Positions 1-9,176 of a DNA stretch of 64,000 nt are shown piece after piece. Under the pieces are notes generated by a model. The model had not been told where the DNA came from, did no database searches, and saw only the letters and a list, made by a program, of their open reading frames with translations. The position numbers and the translations under genes are program-made. The DNA is from Candidatus Gastranaerophilales bacterium (lineage in GTDB: Bacteria > Cyanobacteriota > Vampirovibrionia > Gastranaerophilales > Gastranaerophilaceae), in contig JAEEHV010000009.1 in NCBI GenBank assembly GCA_016280955.1, positions 1-64,000 on the forward strand. The letters are read 5' to 3'. How positions within the stretch are numbered: the stretch's first letter is position 1; every line of letters begins with the position of its first letter.

Positions 1-1
1 C

Positions 2-2509
2 GCTACTCTTGACCTGACTTCCATAAACGTTACTAACAACGGTACTGACTCTTCTACCGTCTACAATGACTTCGTTACCTACTTAGACGGAACCGGCGCT
101 GATGACATTACTTACCTCCTCAACGGATCAGCTACCGGTACACTTGTTACTGCATCTACCGATCACAAATACACCTTCACACCAGGTTCAAATGGTAAAC
201 TGAATGTATTAATCAGACCTTCAAATATAACCCTTAAGGAATTCATTGAAGGAGATGTAGGTGATGTTAATACATATTCTATAAACAATAATCAGATTGA
301 GTACGATGATGTAGGAACAACATACAGAGCTGCAGGACAAACTAAAGACCTGAATTTATACATTAATAATAATTCTATATTATCCGCAAGCGGGGCAAAA
401 ACGATAGAAGGAATTACTGTTGATGACGGTTATAGCTTGGCTATTGATTCTAATACTTCCGGCACGATTTCTAACTTTAAAACAGCATTAACCGTTAACG
501 AAGAAGCAGATTTATTTGTTGATAACATTACATTCACTAATAATGAAACTGATATAAACAACAACGGAAGTCTTGAACTTGGCAATACTAATGTAGAAAC
601 ATTAATTGGTACCGGAGATACAACTGTTAGCGGTAATTCTTCCGTAACATCAATTCAACAAGACACAGTAAATATAACTTCAACAGGCAGATTATCAACA
701 GATTCAATTACTACTGCTGCAAATAATGTGTCAAATGCCGGTATTTTAGAGTTAACAGGAACCACAAATAATAACATGATTTCCGGAACTGGTGAAACTA
801 TTATTGCCGGAAATATAAATAATAACAATTATATTGAAAATACAGTTAATATTAATAGCGGAAGTTCATTAACAACAATAGCAAGTGCACTACAAAATTC
901 AACAAACAATGACGGAACTCTTAACTTGTCCGGTGGAATTGCACAAAATACTATTTCGGGTTCAGGATTAACCAATATTAATAATGATATATTATTAAAT
1001 AACACCTTTACCGGTAACACATTAAGTCTTAATAACGGAATGACAACAATAAGCAGTAAAGCAGACTTGTCAGGAATAAGTTCATTAGAAATTCATGGTG
1101 GCGGTATCAATGCTATTGATAGTGCAATTAGCAACATTACTGCAAACACAATAAATCTGCATAATGACGCAACACTGAAAATTGATGTTGACCTTGCCAA
1201 TGAAATTTCTGATAACTTTATTGCAAATGTTGTCAACCAGGGTGGAATACTCAAAATTGATGATATCAACATTATCAATGCTACAAATATCTCAAAAGAT
1301 AATATTGATATAGCACTGGGACAAGTAACTAACCTCGGCGACAGCAACATCAATGTAGATGAATCTATTAGCTTACCGTCAACTATGACTTTGATTAGAA
1401 AACTTAACGGTAAAATAAGCAACGGTCATATTATATACAGTCCTGCAGGCAACTCCTATAATGATTTCAATCCTTCTGTATTTGCATCTTCTTATGCAGC
1501 TCAGGCAGGCGGATATGTTTCTATGTTAAATTCTTATGATGAAGCATTCAGAAATATGGATATGTATATGCTGATACCAAGTAAAGAGCGAATCTTTAAA
1601 AAATTCAAAAACCAATTAGCATCAGGAGCAACTCAAGGTGTAGTATTTGATCCGACAAATACCGTTTATGAAAATCAAAGTCTGTGGTTCAGACCATATA
1701 CAACATTTGAAAATATTCCGTTCCATAATGGAGCAAAAATATCAAATATCAGCTACGGCAGCTACTTTGGAGGCGAATCTGACATAATACCGCTCAAACA
1801 CGGTTGGGACGGTACATTAGGTGCATACGTAGGTTATTCAGGTTCTCATCAAACATACGACAGAAATAGCATATATCAAAATGGCGGTACTTTGGGTATA
1901 GTCGGTATGGCATATAAAGATAACTTCTTTGCAGGTTTAACAATCAATGCCGGAGCAAGCGGTGCAGAAGCTTCAACAATGTATGGAAGCGAAGAATTCG
2001 CTATGTTACTTGCAGGTGTTGCAGCAAAAGCCGGCTATAACTGGGAACTCAAAGACGGCAAGTTTATAATTCAGCCTCAAATCCTTACATCATACTCATT
2101 TATTAATACATTTGATTATAAAAATGCAGCAGGTCTGAATGTAAGTTCAAAACCGTTACATGCTATACAGGTTGAACCCGGTATCAAATTCATAGCTAAC
2201 TTAAAGAACGGTTGGCAGCCATATATTAATGCAAGTGTAGTTATGAACTTTATGGATAAAACAAATGTACAGGTTGCAGATACCGTATTACCTTCTGTAA
2301 GCATTAACCCATATGCAAAATATGGTATAGGTGTCAGAAAAACTATTGGTGACAAATTCTCAGGCTTTGTTCAGACATATATAATGAATGGCGGAAGAAA
2401 TGGTGTCGGACTTCAGTTTGGCTTGCGTTGGGCAATCGGAAAAGATGGTAAAATTGAACCGGCTAAAACACCCGCTAAAGTTACGGTAATTAAAAGACTT
2501 AACAACTAA
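2..2509 (+). CDS. Autotransporter-like surface protein, 3' part (5' end outside window)
   Basis: The frame is open from the first bases to the stop at 2507-2509, so the gene begins before the window; an in-frame TTG at 437 is not a credible start. The first ~470 visible residues are a low-complexity passenger rich in Asn, Thr, Ser, Ile and Gly, with NNN runs and short repeating strands, as in beta-helical adhesins. The last ~280 residues read as an outer-membrane barrel: alternating strands with aromatic residues, ending near GLQFGLRWAIG. Domain order fits a type V autotransporter. Oddly, the barrel is followed by about 16 polar residues ending in LNN, not a terminal aromatic residue. The ligand is not predictable. 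Confidence 0.75.
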   Translation, partial: ATLDLTSINVTNNGTDSSTVYNDFVTYLDGTGADDITYLLNGSATGTLVTASTDHKYTFTPGSNGKLNVLIRPSNITLKEFIEGDVGDVNTYSINNNQIEYDDVGTTYRAAGQTKDLNLYINNNSILSASGAKTIEGITVDDGYSLAIDSNTSGTISNFKTALTVNEEADLFVDNITFTNNETDINNNGSLELGNTNVETLIGTGDTTVSGNSSVTSIQQDTVNITSTGRLSTDSITTAANNVSNAGILELTGTTNNNMISGTGETIIAGNINNNNYIENTVNINSGSSLTTIASALQNSTNNDGTLNLSGGIAQNTISGSGLTNINNDILLNNTFTGNTLSLNNGMTTISSKADLSGISSLEIHGGGINAIDSAISNITANTINLHNDATLKIDVDLANEISDNFIANVVNQGGILKIDDINIINATNISKDNIDIALGQVTNLGDSNINVDESISLPSTMTLIRKLNGKISNGHIIYSPAGNSYNDFNPSVFASSYAAQAGGYVSMLNSYDEAFRNMDMYMLIPSKERIFKKFKNQLASGATQGVVFDPTNTVYENQSLWFRPYTTFENIPFHNGAKISNISYGSYFGGESDIIPLKHGWDGTLGAYVGYSGSHQTYDRNSIYQNGGTLGIVGMAYKDNFFAGLTINAGASGAEASTMYGSEEFAMLLAGVAAKAGYNWELKDGKFIIQPQILTSYSFINTFDYKNAAGLNVSSKPLHAIQVEPGIKFIANLKNGWQPYINASVVMNFMDKTNVQVADTVLPSVSINPYAKYGIGVRKTIGDKFSGFVQTYIMNGGRNGVGLQFGLRWAIGKDGKIEPAKTPAKVTVIKRLNN

Positions 2510-2530
2510 TATTATTTATTATTAATACAA

Positions 2531-2564
2531 AAAACATCTTCTGACAAATATCAGAAGATGTTTT
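2531..2564 (+). terminator. Rho-independent terminator, probably bidirectional
   Basis: A 14-bp perfect inverted repeat (aaaacatcttctga and its complement) with a 6-base loop at 2545-2550. It is followed by T-rich sequence on the plus strand and preceded by an A-run that gives a U-run on the minus strand. It lies between the convergent genes ending at 2509 and 2583 and can serve both. Confidence 0.9.
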
Positions 2565-2582
2565 TTATTGATAATTATTATC

Positions 2583-3044
2583 TTATGCCTCTACAAGTTC
2601 TTTTTCTTTTTTAGAAGTTTTTGTTTCTTCTTTTATATTTTTGTTAGTTTTCGGTTGTGGTTGTTGTTGAGGAACTAACATAGAAACAACCGGATAAGTT
2701 CTGGTTATAATTTCTTTACCGTCATCATAAACAACAATTGTCAAATCTTCTACACTGTAATCCATTAAAATTTTCAAATCGTTTGCATAAGCATTGTACA
2801 CAAATTTTTCGCTCGGTATATTAACATTTAACTCACCGATTGAAATTTCTTTACCATTGCTTCCTACAGCCTTTACTGTTAATTTATGATCACCAACTGT
2901 CCAATTTGGACCGCACATAATGACCATATCAAATTTAAATTCTGCCGGCATAGCAATTGTTGATAATTTGTCATAAACATTGATACAACTAAGTTTGTTG
3001 TTTTTAAATGTAATGTTTTCCGCTAAAATTAAGTATTCTGCCAT
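2583..3044 (-). CDS. Hypothetical protein, DUF6941-like
   Basis: A 153-residue soluble protein starting MAEYLILAENITFKNNKLS, with the pattern 'lila-ni-f-nnklscinvydkl' that recalls the DUF6941 family, whose function is unknown. The N-terminal ~125 residues look like a compact beta fold. The last ~28 residues are a Gln/Pro then Lys/Glu-rich tail (PQQQPQPK followed by EETKTSKKEKE). The ATG is preceded by gaggtg. It lies 9 bases downstream of the OmpH-like gene and is probably co-transcribed with it. The family assignment is from memory of the pattern. Confidence 0.6.
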   Translation of the reverse strand: MAEYLILAENITFKNNKLSCINVYDKLSTIAMPAEFKFDMVIMCGPNWTVGDHKLTVKAVGSNGKEISIGELNVNIPSEKFVYNAYANDLKILMDYSVEDLTIVVYDDGKEIITRTYPVVSMLVPQQQPQPKTNKNIKEETKTSKKEKELVEA

Positions 3045-3053
3045 AATTCACCT

Positions 3054-3500
3054 CTACTTTACTACCTTTTGTATGTCTTTTGTAATATCATCTCCGCCAT
3101 ATAATACAACTCCTTTAGCTAAAACTATGGTATAACCTTTAGCTTTTGCAATTGTAGTAATGGTTTCTGTTATACTTTTATCCACAGCTTGTAATCTGGT
3201 CTGATAATCTTTTACAATATCTTCTTTTTTCTTTGCGAAATCTGCATTGTATTTTTTGAGCAATTTTTCTTTGCCTTCATTCGTTTTTTGTTGTTCTACA
3301 TCAGCCTTAGCTACTTTTAACCATTGTTCCAAATCCTGGATTTTGGTTTGTTGTTCTTTCTTTAATGCCTGAACCTGAGCTGATTTAGCAACTACTGCCT
3401 GAACATCAACTACTGCAATTTTTTGTTCTGCAGAAACGGAGTTTATTGCACCAAATAATAGCCCTGTAACCAAAAATGCAGATAATATTATTTTTTTCAT
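3054..3500 (-). CDS. OmpH/Skp-family periplasmic chaperone
   Basis: Reading from the ATG at 3500 the protein has 148 residues. A signal peptide (MKKIILSAFLVTGLLFGAINSVSA) is followed by EQKIAVVDVQAVVAKSAQVQ, the OmpH/Skp opening, then a long Lys/Gln/Glu-rich coiled coil and a C-terminal strand region. Skp-type trimers hold unfolded outer-membrane proteins in the periplasm, which suits the barrel proteins at both ends of this window. An upstream in-frame ATG at 3515 would add five residues, but the sequence aggggatat just before 3500 is a good ribosome binding site, so 3500 is preferred. Confidence 0.85.
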   Translation of the reverse strand: MKKIILSAFLVTGLLFGAINSVSAEQKIAVVDVQAVVAKSAQVQALKKEQQTKIQDLEQWLKVAKADVEQQKTNEGKEKLLKKYNADFAKKKEDIVKDYQTRLQAVDKSITETITTIAKAKGYTIVLAKGVVLYGGDDITKDIQKVVK

Positions 3501-3971
3501 ATATCCCCTTCCCATATTCCTCTAATCAAGAGTTTTCTATTAATACTATACAATGCCGTAATATAATAATCCAGTATTAATCAAAAATTTTTACATTTTT
3601 AACATTTAAACAGGTTTTAAGACAAATAATTTAACTGTTGATAAAAAACTCTGTCCTTGACCTCAACAATAGATATTTAATGAATTAATTCCGCAAAACT
3701 GCGAAAATAAAGGCTGATAGCTTATATAATGCAAACGTGTAAAATGTTCGACTATACTTACTGAGACATTAAACAAAAAAATGGTGCAGATATTGATAAA
3801 GAGAACTTAAAAACAGAAATTGTTAAAAAATATTAAAGATTTGTAACGATATTGTTTTTTCTCAATATCTTCCTTTAATCATTAATTATTATATTTTATT
3901 CTTAAATATTGGCAAATAAATTGGCAATAAATATTTTTTCATGTTTTATTATTAAAAAGGGATATCATTGC
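3501..3971. other. Intergenic region between divergent genes
   Basis: About 470 AT-rich bases separate the OmpH-like gene (minus) and the dikinase-like gene (plus). It must hold promoters for both. I see no tRNA, strong hairpin or credible coding region. A short frame at about 3768-3834 reads like a C-terminal scrap (NGADIDKENLKTEIVKKY, then stop), but with nothing upstream it cannot be called a gene. Confidence 0.5.
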
Positions 3972-5621
3972 ATGCAAATCAACAAAATTGGAATAAATAA
4001 TACAAATTTTAAAGCCAACTATTTTACAATTGAAAAAAAAGGAAAATTTTTCTTCCCTACTGTAATTTCAACCGACAATGAAGAAAATCTCGGTAAAGAA
4101 CCTGTTCTACAATATGAACGAGAAGGGGAAAAGTATGAATTTCCTATGGTGTATGACGGAAAATATTACACAACACAATCTACCGTAAGCACGAATAAGT
4201 ATAGAATTTATTACAAAGATACCGGTAAATATGAAAGAAACGGACAAGAACAAATTATAAATCCTCTGAATCTTATAAAAACTGCAACTAAAGAAGATAG
4301 AAAATATAATAATCAACCTTTAGAACAAGCTATTGCAAAAGGAGAGGTAAACGGAAAGGTTTTTGTAAATACTTTGGATATTCCAAAAGATGTTCCTGCA
4401 ATATTAATTCTTGATGAAATAGAAAAAGAAGAATATATAATTTTGGCAGATATACCCAAAAATGTAAAAAGTATTATTGTTTCATCTGCAAAAATGAATA
4501 CGTTAGATCACATTGCTAATTTGACAAGAAATAGATATCAGGTATTTAGCATTGTTTGGGATAATGATAAATTTAATGATTTAAAAAACCAAGGTGGTAA
4601 ATGTATTTATCTTAACAATGAAAGCGGGATTCTTGATTACAAACAAATTGGGGTAAATGAACTAACAAATGATATTGCTAATTCAACATCATATCCACCT
4701 GTTACTCCTCCGAAGTTAGAAAATGTTGAAAGGCTTTTAGACTTTGATGAACTGACACCTCAAAACAGCGGTAACAAAGGATACAGGCTTGGCATTATGC
4801 AAAAGCTTCTCCGTGACGGAATTTTAAAAGATATTAATATACCTAATGGTTTTGTTATTCCGGAAGGTTATATAAAAAAATACAATGATTACATTGATGT
4901 TGAAGATAAAGAAGAATGGAGAAAACGTATTACAGAAGGAATTTATACACAAGAAACAGAAGAGAAAATAAAAGAGTTAGGATTGCCCAGACGAAATTTA
5001 ATAATCCGTTCTAATTTTAATACAGAGGATTTAGGAAGTTTTTCATCAGCAGGGATTTATGTGTCAAAATATGCCGGAACGTTCGGCAGTATTATAGACG
5101 AAGCCGTTTTTGATGTAATCGGAAATCCTTTACATTTATCAGGAATGGCAAAAAAAGTTCATAAAAAATACGGAATAGAAGAAAAAGATATTCAACCGTC
5201 AGTTATTATCCAAGACAGAATTCATTCTGATTATGAATATACTGTTTATACTGATGATGGAGATAATAATATTATCATTGATTTATCCGATATTAGATTG
5301 GGATATATGAGACCTGCAAATGCTTTGATTAAATATAATAAGAAAACCAAAGAATTGACAATGGAGAGAAAACAATCTCCGTTTGCAACGTATGTATTTG
5401 ACGAAAAAGGCAACATTGTTAATCAAAAACACCCAAAAGACAAAATTACAGGAAATTGGGATTTTTTAGCACCACTTTTAGGTATTGTTACATCAGGAGC
5501 TTTGGTATTAGAAAAATTCTTTAAACACCCTCAAGATATTGAAGGCGGCATTGGAAAAGACGGAAAAGTTTACTTTTGGCAAACAAGAGATATTGTTGCA
5601 AAAGCTGTTAAGAGAATTTAA
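3972..5621 (+). CDS. Glucan-water-dikinase-like / PPDK-type ATP-grasp phosphotransferase
   Basis: A 549-residue protein from the ATG at 3972, which follows an aaaaaggg ribosome site; a farther upstream ATG at 3909 gives an unlikely leader. Around residue 180 the stretch TLDHIANLTRN matches the phosphohistidine site of glucan, water dikinases (usual form LSHVSVRARN). The C-terminal half is a PPDK_N/ATP-grasp domain: GNKGYRLG and PNGFVIP near residue 270-295, RSNFNTEDLGSFSSAGIY near 346, and PQDIEGGIGKDGKVYFWQTRD at the end. Such enzymes move the beta-phosphate of ATP to a histidine and then to a substrate, classically starch or glycogen. The PEP-binding TIM barrel of PPDK/PpsA is absent. The true substrate is unknown. 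Confidence 0.7.
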   Translation: MQINKIGINNTNFKANYFTIEKKGKFFFPTVISTDNEENLGKEPVLQYEREGEKYEFPMVYDGKYYTTQSTVSTNKYRIYYKDTGKYERNGQEQIINPLNLIKTATKEDRKYNNQPLEQAIAKGEVNGKVFVNTLDIPKDVPAILILDEIEKEEYIILADIPKNVKSIIVSSAKMNTLDHIANLTRNRYQVFSIVWDNDKFNDLKNQGGKCIYLNNESGILDYKQIGVNELTNDIANSTSYPPVTPPKLENVERLLDFDELTPQNSGNKGYRLGIMQKLLRDGILKDINIPNGFVIPEGYIKKYNDYIDVEDKEEWRKRITEGIYTQETEEKIKELGLPRRNLIIRSNFNTEDLGSFSSAGIYVSKYAGTFGSIIDEAVFDVIGNPLHLSGMAKKVHKKYGIEEKDIQPSVIIQDRIHSDYEYTVYTDDGDNNIIIDLSDIRLGYMRPANALIKYNKKTKELTMERKQSPFATYVFDEKGNIVNQKHPKDKITGNWDFLAPLLGIVTSGALVLEKFFKHPQDIEGGIGKDGKVYFWQTRDIVAKAVKRI

Positions 5622-5679
5622 ATCATAGTCTTTGCTAAAATTATCAGCCCGCCAATTATTAATGTTTCAGACAAAAATA

Positions 5680-5716
5680 CTCCCCGCCATATTCTGCGGG
5701 GAGCATTAAATCCCTT
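5680..5716 (+). terminator. Probable rho-independent terminator after the dikinase-like gene
   Basis: An 8-bp G+C-rich stem (ctccccgc with gcggggag) and an 8-base loop at 5688-5695. A T-run follows, but about nine bases further on, so termination strength is uncertain. Confidence 0.55.
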
Positions 5717-5750
5717 TTTTATATATCACACACACAATTTATATCGGTAA

Positions 5751-6305
5751 TTATGTTTCTTCATCGTTCAGATATCTGTAATCTAAAACACTTCCTTCGT
5801 ATTTGTCTGTTTTATCGGAATAAAACATAGACATATTGTTTACTGTTCTGTTTCTGTCAGCAACTTTTTGCTTTTCAATCTGTGAATTTACACCATAAGC
5901 GCTTATTTCCTGACTTGTTACTTTTCCGTCATGATTGGCATCTATATCGTCAAAATGTGCCAATACAGTTTCCTGTAATGAATTTGTCATTCCGTTAGCT
6001 GAACCGAGAGACATTATTTGTTCTCTTGTTAAGCCCTGCGTTGCAATATTATTCATTAGTTTCTGAATTTCATCTGCAGAGATTTTTCCGTCTTTATTTG
6101 AATCTACATTATTAAAATTGCTTGTTAAATAAGATGCAAAGGTTGAACCGTAAGCAGTGTTTGTTACATTTGTGTTGGTTAATGCTTTATTCAGGTTTTC
6201 AAGAGAAACTCCGTCCTGATATTGGCTTGAAAGAAGCGAAAACGCATTCGTGAGACCGGAATTTATTCCGCTGAATAAAGAAGATCCGTCTAATCGTTTA
6301 CTCAT
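5751..6305 (-). CDS. EF-hand calcium-binding protein
   Basis: A 184-residue protein with two canonical EF-hand loops: DSNKDGKISADE at residues 68-79 and DANHDGKVTSQE at 122-133. Each has Asp at positions 1, 3 and 5 or the usual substitutes, Gly at 6, Ile/Val at 8 and Glu at 12, so both should bind calcium. There is no signal peptide or membrane segment. The N-terminal 60 residues are Ser/Asn/Leu-rich and of unknown role. The gene is monocistronic; its target cannot be told from sequence. Confidence 0.8.
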   Translation of the reverse strand: MSKRLDGSSLFSGINSGLTNAFSLLSSQYQDGVSLENLNKALTNTNVTNTAYGSTFASYLTSNFNNVDSNKDGKISADEIQKLMNNIATQGLTREQIMSLGSANGMTNSLQETVLAHFDDIDANHDGKVTSQEISAYGVNSQIEKQKVADRNRTVNNMSMFYSDKTDKYEGSVLDYRYLNDEET

Positions 6306-6466
6306 AACTAATCCTCATTATAGTATTATACTCTCAGTTTAATGATACTTTTCACAAAGTCAAACCTCTAAATGAATGATTTTTTCTTAATAATTTCATA
6401 AATTTTTAAAACAAAGTAAAATAAACACAAAGCAGCATTTTTAAACAATTTAAACCAATGCAAAAA

Positions 6467-6499
6467 AATTCAGGCCCGGATTTTTATCAGGTCTGAATT
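6467..6499 (-). terminator. Rho-independent terminator after gdhA
   Basis: On the minus strand a ~10-bp stem (7 A/T/G-C pairs, one G-T, two G-C) is followed by a run of seven T. It lies 25 bases past the gdhA stop codon. Confidence 0.75.
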
Positions 6500-6523
6500 T
6501 TTATTTTTACAATAATTATTATA

Positions 6524-7873
6524 CTAAACAACACCCTGGCATTTCATTGCTTCTGCAAGTTTTTCAAAAGCCGCAAGGTTTGCACCGGCTACGTAATTTC
6601 CTTCACAGCCATACTTAGCAGCATTTTCTTTGCAGGCATTAAAAATATTAACCATAATTCTGTCAAGCTTTTCAATAACTTCATCAAAAGTATAGTAATG
6701 TCTCATGCTGTTTTGTGACATTTCAATAGCCGAAGTAGCAACACCGCCTGCATTTGCTGCTTTAGCAGGTCCTACAAGAATACCTTTTTCAAGCAAGTAA
6801 TCTGTTGCTTCCTGTGTGCAAGGCATATTTGCACCTTCTGCAACTGCCAAAACACCATTTTCAACCAGTTTTTTAGCAGAGTTAAGTGTAACTTCATTTT
6901 GTGTTGCACAAGGAAGTGCTATATCAGTCTTAATTGTCCAAATCGGTGAATCTTCGCTTGTTCTTTCCATATATTCCGCATCGGAATGTTTTCTCAAATA
7001 GTCTTTAATTCTTCCTCTTTCAACTTCTTTAATCTGTTTGATTAAAGCCAAATCTATTCCGTTTTTGTCATATATACAACCGTTTGAATCAGACATTGCA
7101 ACAACTTTCGCACCATATTCCTGAGCCTTCTGGCAGGCATAAATTGCAACATTGCCTGAACCTGATATTGTAACGGTTTTTCCGTTAAAACTTTCACCTT
7201 TGGTTTTCAGCATTTCTCTTGTAAAGAACACCAAACCGAATCCGGTTGCTTCAGTTCTTCCCAAAGAACCGCCATAGCATATTGATTTTCCGGTTAAAAC
7301 TCCGCCCTCATAAGCATCACGGATTCTTTTATACTGACCGAATAAATATCCGATTTCTCTGCCGCCGACACCGATGTCACCGGCAGGAACGTCAACATCG
7401 TGACCGATGTGTCTGTATAATTCTGTCATAAAACTTTGGCAAAATTTCATAATTTCATTATCTGATTTTCCTTTAGGATCAAAATCAGAACCGCCTTTAC
7501 CACCCCCGATAGGAAGCCCTGTTAACGCATTTTTGAATATTTGTTCAAAACCTAAAAACTTCATTATGCTTTGGTTTACGGTAGGATGGAATCTTAATCC
7601 GCCTTTATAAGGTCCTATCAGAGAACTGTATTGTACTCTAAATCCTCTGTTTACAATAACTTCGCCTTTATCATTTACCCAAGGAACTCTGAAAGATATT
7701 ATTCTTTCCGGTTCAACCATTCTTTCAAGTATAGCCAATTTTTCATATTCGGGATGTTTTTCTACCAAATGTTCTACAGAACATAAAACTTCCTTAACAG
7801 CCTGCAGATATTCAGGCTCACATGCATTTTGTCTTTCTACATCATTTAACACTCTGGTTATGTATTCGTTCAT
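6524..7873 (-). CDS. gdhA: NADP-type glutamate dehydrogenase
   Basis: A 449-residue protein, the usual length for class I hexameric glutamate dehydrogenase. It interconverts 2-oxoglutarate plus ammonium and glutamate, the ammonium-assimilating reaction. Visible landmarks: KGGLRFHP near 90, the catalytic-lysine motif PIGGGKGGSDFDPKG at 121-135, DVPAGDIGVGGREIGY at 161-176, and the dinucleotide fold SGSGNVA at 237-243. The start follows a gagaag ribosome site. It is followed by its own terminator and is probably monocistronic. The assignment is strong; coenzyme preference is inferred from family similarity. Confidence 0.96.
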   Translation of the reverse strand: MNEYITRVLNDVERQNACEPEYLQAVKEVLCSVEHLVEKHPEYEKLAILERMVEPERIISFRVPWVNDKGEVIVNRGFRVQYSSLIGPYKGGLRFHPTVNQSIMKFLGFEQIFKNALTGLPIGGGKGGSDFDPKGKSDNEIMKFCQSFMTELYRHIGHDVDVPAGDIGVGGREIGYLFGQYKRIRDAYEGGVLTGKSICYGGSLGRTEATGFGLVFFTREMLKTKGESFNGKTVTISGSGNVAIYACQKAQEYGAKVVAMSDSNGCIYDKNGIDLALIKQIKEVERGRIKDYLRKHSDAEYMERTSEDSPIWTIKTDIALPCATQNEVTLNSAKKLVENGVLAVAEGANMPCTQEATDYLLEKGILVGPAKAANAGGVATSAIEMSQNSMRHYYTFDEVIEKLDRIMVNIFNACKENAAKYGCEGNYVAGANLAAFEKLAEAMKCQGVV

Positions 7874-8038
7874 ACTTCTCTAACCCTCTTATCTATTGAA
7901 TTACAGAGAATAAATATAATTTATTCCATTACTTTTTTGTTATACAATACAAGCTTTTTAATTTCAATAGAAATCACAAAAAATTTATAATTTTTTTATA
8001 TGGGAAAATCCGGAGATGAAAATAAACCATTAACAAAA

Positions 8039-8857
8039 TCAATGCATTTTAGCTTTTATACCCAATTTTATTAATGAATTAATTAATTTTTGCGGCAAAT
8101 TAGAAAAAATACTTGCCCAAAAAGCATCAGCACCTACAGTATAGGACAGCTTTGGATTTTTTGCCCTGTCTGCTTTTAATATTGTTTTAACGACATTCTC
8201 TGTTGAAAGCCCTTTTTCGGCATTTCTTTGGGCATTCTTAATCATAAATTTCATTTCTTTTTCATAATCAGCATAATTATCAAAATATCTGGAATTTTCA
8301 TCAATTGACTTACCCCAGAGAGGAGTCGCAATTACCCCCGGTTTTATTGATACAACTTTTATATTTTTCTTATTCTCGATAAGAAAGGAATTAAAAAACA
8401 TATCCAGACATTTTTTAGATGCACAATAAGGAGATATAAAAGGAAAAACACCAAAACTCGCCATAGAACTTATATTAATAATTTTTCCGTCCGTTAATAT
8501 CTGAGCCAATTTCTGCGTAAGTTCAATATGCCCGAATACATTAACATTAAATTGTCTTCTGATTTCATCAATACTTATATCTTCAATAGGGCCGGCAACA
8601 ACACACCCGGCTATGTTAATCAGTGTATCAATTTTGGTACATTTTGATAAAATATAATCAGACGCATAACCTATTGTTTCGGGGTTTGAATAATCAACAT
8701 AAAACGGAAAAATATTAGCTGATATTGCTTTTAAATCTGCCTCATGAATTCTGTTCCGATAACCGGCAAAAACGATATTTTCTTTTGACAATTCTTTAAT
8801 AAGTGCCTTACCGATACCTGATGATGAGCCTGTAACAACATAGGTTTTAGTCTTCAT
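8039..8857 (-). CDS. Short-chain dehydrogenase/reductase
   Basis: A 272-residue classical SDR. It has the cofactor motif TGSSSGIG at 9-16, NIAG at 81-84, catalytic serines near 130 (NISSMASFG), and YCASK with Tyr144 and Lys148. No acidic residue after the second strand clearly marks NAD; the Arg/Asn-containing stretch (AGYRNR) leans toward NADP. The substrate cannot be told. Its start overlaps the preceding small gene by 11 bases, so the two are translationally coupled. Confidence 0.9.
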   Translation of the reverse strand: MKTKTYVVTGSSSGIGKALIKELSKENIVFAGYRNRIHEADLKAISANIFPFYVDYSNPETIGYASDYILSKCTKIDTLINIAGCVVAGPIEDISIDEIRRQFNVNVFGHIELTQKLAQILTDGKIINISSMASFGVFPFISPYCASKKCLDMFFNSFLIENKKNIKVVSIKPGVIATPLWGKSIDENSRYFDNYADYEKEMKFMIKNAQRNAEKGLSTENVVKTILKADRAKNPKLSYTVGADAFWASIFSNLPQKLINSLIKLGIKAKMH

Positions 8858-9128
8858 AAGCAGGTCTCATAATAAGAATAGTTGAAATATTAACCTGTAA
8901 GAAATCATGGTATTCAATCTCTTTTTGAGGAACAAGCTTAAATTCCAAACGACTGTCCTTTACGGCAATAAATTGTTTATTGCTGTTTAAAACTTCTGTC
9001 AGCAATCTGTTGCGTTTACCTATTTTAGGCATAAATATATAACCTACAATAATAAACTCTGCCGTTTCTATATAAACTTTTTCCTTCCATACCGAATCCA
9101 TAAGATTCATTATTTCTTTAGTTTCCAT
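8847..9128 (-). CDS. Small hypothetical protein
   Basis: 93 residues from the ATG at 9128, which has aagg five bases upstream; a GTG at 9134 is the alternative. The sequence (ETKEIMNLMDSVWKEKVYIET) continues into several predicted beta strands (EFIIVGYIFMPKIGK; FIAVKDSRLEFKLV) and ends RPAYED. It lacks signal peptide and membrane segments. I do not recognise it with confidence; it recalls DUF6812-type proteins. It follows pilC by about 45 bases and overlaps the SDR gene, so it may belong to the tail of the pilus operon. Confidence 0.6.
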   Translation of the reverse strand: METKEIMNLMDSVWKEKVYIETAEFIIVGYIFMPKIGKRNRLLTEVLNSNKQFIAVKDSRLEFKLVPQKEIEYHDFLQVNISTILIMRPAYED

Positions 9129-9176
9129 ATTCACCTTTTATTATGAGCCGTTGCCCCTTTTTATTATATTTATACT

